Source: Solibacillus silvestris_B (lineage in GTDB: Bacteria; Bacillota; Bacilli; Bacillales_A; Planococcaceae). From it: a DNA stretch of 50,373 nt. Within the stretch, counting starts at the first letter, position 1, and every line of letters begins with the position of its first letter. Where the stretch lies: positions 1 to 50,373 of the forward strand of contig NZ_JBQCJW010000025.1 in assembly GCF_051967575.1 (NCBI RefSeq), read 5' to 3'. Below are positions 47,850-50,373 of this stretch, in pieces. The translations under genes were made by a program, and so were the position numbers. The notes beneath the pieces were generated by a model. The model did not search any database, had not been told where the DNA came from, and worked only from the letters and a program-made list of their open reading frames with translations.

Positions 47850-48281
47850 ATGACTGATTTTGGTGCTTATATAAAAAAGATTAGGGATTCTAAAGGAATG
47901 ACCCTTAATCAAGTGGCAATGTATGCAGAAATAAGCGCTGCACAATTATCTCGTATCGAAACTGGTAAGCGAGGTACACCAAAACCTCAAACAATCGAAA
48001 AGATAGCACAAGCATTAAAAGTTGATTATAACGATTTGATGCAAATCGCTGGTTATTTGAACGAAGAAGATATTACACATGAAGTTATTATTGCTGACAA
48101 AAAAATTACTTTAAGTGAAGATGACTTTAAGATATTGCAAGAATTAAAAAAACATCCAATAGCGTTTGAGGATTTAAAGTCGGATCCAGAAAAGAAAATT
48201 AAACAGATGATTGGTTCATGGGATAAAATAAAAAAATTATTATCAGAAATCGATGAAGATGATAAGGATTATTTGGAGTGA
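47850..48281 (+). CDS. CI-like XRE repressor
   Basis: About 143 residues; ATG 47850 is better spaced from AAGGAGG than 47847. HTH: YIKKIRDSKGMTLNQVAMYA, EISAAQLSRIETGKRGTPKP; the rest is a charged helical partner region. It is followed by ImmA/IrrE and integrase on the same strand. It maintains lysogeny. Confidence 0.87.
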   Translation: MTDFGAYIKKIRDSKGMTLNQVAMYAEISAAQLSRIETGKRGTPKPQTIEKIAQALKVDYNDLMQIAGYLNEEDITHEVIIADKKITLSEDDFKILQELKKHPIAFEDLKSDPEKKIKQMIGSWDKIKKLLSEIDEDDKDYLE

Positions 48282-48285
48282 TGGT

Positions 48286-48942
48286 ATGGTGCTTGGAGAC
48301 TTCCTTATTTCTAAAAATAAAGATAGGTATGAATCGTATGTAAATGAGATTTGTAACAAGTTAAACATTAAGTCTTTATTAGAAATAGATTTATATGATT
48401 TATGCGATAAATTCGGGATGAAAGTAAATCTCGAATTAGTGAGTGATGGGCTAAATACTGCAGTATCTTCCGGGAAAGGCAGACGAGGGATAATTACTCT
48501 TTGCATTGCAGAAAATGAACAAATCGAAAGAATTAATTTAGCTCATGAATTCTCTCATTTATACTTACACAATCACTCGCAATTAAATATTGATTCAGTT
48601 GAAATTAATAAAAATGAATTAGAGGCATTTAAGTTAGCTTCTAACATTTTGATACCATCCAATGAATTATTAAAACTTTCAGTAGATCCGGAACTTAATA
48701 CAACCTACATAATCGCTGAAGATGTAGCGAAACATTTTAATGTTACTCTTGAATTTGCTTATCAAAGATTACTATATTTTCAGGATAACTATAAATTCGG
48801 TCGCCATGAAGAGGATGCATACTTGTACACTATGACGAAATCATTCGATATGAGTTATAGCAAACCTAGACCAATTAAAATCAAATATATGGATCTTGTA
48901 ATATTAAAAAATTCAAATTTAAATAAAAAAATACATTTATAG
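48286..48942 (+). CDS. ImmA/IrrE-family metallopeptidase (lysogeny module)
   Basis: 218 residues from ATG 48286 (TTGGAGTG site). INLAHEFSHLYLHNHSQ gives HExxH; LEAFKLASNILIPSNEL is the second motif. It likely cleaves the CI-like repressor upon damage. Starts four bases after the CI stop. Confidence 0.85.
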   Translation: MVLGDFLISKNKDRYESYVNEICNKLNIKSLLEIDLYDLCDKFGMKVNLELVSDGLNTAVSSGKGRRGIITLCIAENEQIERINLAHEFSHLYLHNHSQLNIDSVEINKNELEAFKLASNILIPSNELLKLSVDPELNTTYIIAEDVAKHFNVTLEFAYQRLLYFQDNYKFGRHEEDAYLYTMTKSFDMSYSKPRPIKIKYMDLVILKNSNLNKKIHL

Positions 48943-48948
48943 GAGGTG

Positions 48949-49005
48949 ATGTATCGAAGCTGTCTCTTTTTGCACTCGCCAGTGACGAGAGGACAGAAAA
49001 AATGA
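48949..49005 (+). promoter_or_regulatory. Integrase leader: hairpin and possible short leader frame
   Basis: CTGTC-TCT (48960-48967) can pair with AGA-G-GACAG (48988-48996), enclosing CACT-CGCC-AGTG. The right arm contains the integrase ribosome site GAGAGGA. A short frame from ATG 48949 ends at TGA 49003-49005, overlapping the integrase ATG as ATGA. Confidence 0.5.
48972..48984. repeat. GCACTCGCCAGTG repeat, copy 2
   Basis: Exact copy of 45904-45916, at the tip of the integrase leader hairpin. Confidence 0.55.
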
Positions 49006-50192
49006 CAACTTATAAAATGAATAAATGTGTGAAAGATAAAGAATTGTTTTGGTATTTTGATTCGAACAAAAATAAATTGTTCGCATACAGGCATCGATAC
49101 TATGACTCCTTCGGTCGTCGTAAAGAAAAATCTGCTCGGGGCTTTACTTCTGAAAACATAGCCTTCCGTGAATTGCTTCGAATTAAGAGTGAAGTTGCTG
49201 CAGGTAATACGAAACTTATTGAAAATGAAAATCTCACCATTAAACAATGGGCCATCAAGTGGCTTGAAGCAAATGAAAATACGTGGAAAGTAACGACGAT
49301 TAATCAACGTCGAAAGATTGTTGAACAGCAAATCATTCCTTTGCTCGGTGATCAAAAGCTTGCCAAGTTGGACAAAGAGACTTATAAAACACTTTATATT
49401 AAAGGACTTATAGCCAAAAAATATAGTACAAGTACGATAAAGCTGTACCATCGCATTTTCAAAGTAATGATTAATGGTGCTGTTGATGCCGAAATTATTA
49501 CACGTAATCGATTCACGAAAATTCAAATCGCTGGGGATGATAGCGAGAAGAAAGATGTAGTCGGCGATAATGTTTATAACGCTGAAGAACTAGCCTTGTT
49601 TCTTAGATGCGTGAACAAAGATGAAAACATAACAGTCTGCACAGTATTTGCCCTACTTGCTGCTACTGGGATGCGTCGTGGAGAAGTTGCTGCATTGAGG
49701 TGGAAAGACATTGATTTCGAAAAATCTACTATTAATATAGGAAGAACTCGAGATCGGTATGGCGAGCGTAAAGCGAAAACAGAAAACAGTATTCGTACTT
49801 TGAATGTTGATGAATCACTTATGGCCACCTTAAAAAAATATAAAGCATGGTCCAAACAATATTTATTAGCTCACGGGAAATGGCGCAATGAAAAAGAGTT
49901 TGAAGTTAGCTTTGCTTTAATCTCCTATCAAACATGCGAAGCAATTTCTGATACGTATATCAGTCAGTCACTACAGCGTGTAATCAACGCTAATAAATTA
50001 AAGACAATTACACCGCATGGATTTCGGCATACGTTTGCAACAATATTAATTAATAACGGAGTACCTGTTACAACAATAGCAAAAATGTTGGGTAACACTA
50101 CAAAAATGGTTATGGAAGTATATTCACATAGTTTTGAGGAAAATGAAAAACGTGCTGCACAAGTAATTGCAGATGTTATGAAATTTGCCTAA
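49002..50192 (+). CDS. int: Tyrosine site-specific integrase
   Basis: 396 residues. Arm-binding AP2-like N terminus (FDSNKNKLFAYRHRYYDSFG), core-binding SAM-like domain (LTIKQWAIKWLEANENTWKV), catalytic domain with Arg in LLAATGMRRGEVAALRWKDI, HxxR in HGFRHTFATILINNG and Tyr in MEVYSHSFEE. It recombines attP with the rpsD end. Gene ends 105 bp from attR. Confidence 0.95.
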   Translation: MTTYKMNKCVKDKELFWYFDSNKNKLFAYRHRYYDSFGRRKEKSARGFTSENIAFRELLRIKSEVAAGNTKLIENENLTIKQWAIKWLEANENTWKVTTINQRRKIVEQQIIPLLGDQKLAKLDKETYKTLYIKGLIAKKYSTSTIKLYHRIFKVMINGAVDAEIITRNRFTKIQIAGDDSEKKDVVGDNVYNAEELALFLRCVNKDENITVCTVFALLAATGMRRGEVAALRWKDIDFEKSTINIGRTRDRYGERKAKTENSIRTLNVDESLMATLKKYKAWSKQYLLAHGKWRNEKEFEVSFALISYQTCEAISDTYISQSLQRVINANKLKTITPHGFRHTFATILINNGVPVTTIAKMLGNTTKMVMEVYSHSFEENEKRAAQVIADVMKFA

Positions 50193-50204
50193 ATTTTGCT
50201 GTTC

Positions 50205-50240
50205 TCCCCCCGGATTGGGGTAACTTTTGGGGGACGGAAA
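50205..50240. repeat. GGGGGAY repeat, candidate arm site (right)
   Basis: TTGGGGGACG (50228-50237) matches the four left-end copies; CTCCCCCCGG and ATTGGGG just before may be degenerate or inverted copies. Confidence 0.55.
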
Positions 50241-50296
50241 ATGAAAAACTACGCTTAACCCTTGTCAATACAACAACTTGATGAATGGGTATGTCT

Positions 50297-50309
50297 TACT
50301 CACGTTAAT
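50297..50309. other. attR core, 13-bp direct repeat
   Basis: TACTCACGTTAAT, identical to 65-77. Beyond it the host sequence resumes and runs into the original rpsD terminator. Confidence 0.85.
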
Positions 50310-50340
50310 AAAATTGCGTTGCATTTAGCAATACTAAAAG

Positions 50341-50373
50341 CCCTAGAAACGTTGTATATCAAGCGTTTCAGGG
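50341..50373 (+). terminator. Displaced host rpsD terminator, cut by window end
   Basis: CCCTAGAAACG pairs with CGTTTCAGGG around TTGTATATCAAG. The T run lies outside the window. It was separated from rpsD by integration. Confidence 0.65.

Noticed and set aside
48855..49526. Minus-strand 223-codon frame over the integrase start
   Set aside because: Phenylalanine/cysteine-rich antisense of ImmA and integrase genes.
1..50373. CRISPR arrays, tRNA genes, IS elements, classic toxin-antitoxin pairs
   Set aside because: I looked for regular spaced repeats, cloverleaf sequences, transposase motifs and known toxin folds and saw none.

Overview
The window is a complete integrated prophage of about 50.2 kb in a low-GC Gram-positive host, most likely a Bacillales member of the Lysinibacillus/Solibacillus type. 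That host placement is inferred from the ribosomal protein S4 tail, gene style and strong AGGAGG ribosome sites, not from a search. The first 76 bases are the 3' end of rpsD. The prophage lies between two copies of TACTCACGTTAAT (65-77 and 50297-50309); the left copy overlaps the rpsD stop codon. The phage is a PBSX/XkdK-type myovirus: it has contractile sheath, tube, LysM baseplate proteins, baseplate J, an SPP1-like portal and a major capsid protein E.

Layout. (1) 436-4223: cargo next to attL, in short units with their own promoters and terminators. These are a secreted metallo-beta-lactamase/Excalibur protein, an SOS-boxed WYL-domain operon, a structured plus-strand RNA candidate, and an XRE plus ImmA/IrrE pair. 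(2) 4328-14703, minus strand: endolysin, holin, XhlA-like protein, tail fibres, baseplate and tape measure. (3) 14763-19700: an accessory block that splits the tail operon. It holds several small genes, a BRO-type antirepressor operon, two divergent paralogous HTH regulators and a palindrome-rich noncoding stretch. (4) 19698-31709, minus strand: tail chaperone with a -1 frameshift, tube, sheath, head completion proteins, capsid, scaffold, MuF, portal and terminase. (5) 31758-46972, minus strand: small genes, two DNA methyltransferases, RusA, MazG-like protein, DnaC/IstB and DnaD-type replication proteins, T5orf172 protein, ERF annealing protein and Gam-like protein, then Rha. (6) 47038-50192: lysogeny module with a Cro-like gene facing a CI-like gene, ImmA/IrrE and tyrosine integrase.

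How it works together. The lysogeny switch is built on five copies of TTACCTTTTGGYAA. Early genes run leftward from a strong promoter embedded in these operators. The late genes also run leftward, but several intrinsic terminators lie inside the late operon (20966, 18713, 15610, 14728, 7111, 5804), so full late expression needs internal promoters, readthrough or antitermination. Several hairpins with a shared loop but different stems (ATTGCCCT loop, four copies) lie in the early region and look like binding sites for a protein or for RNA polymerase modification.

No tRNA, rRNA, CRISPR array or insertion sequence was recognised. All functions come from motif reading without database search.
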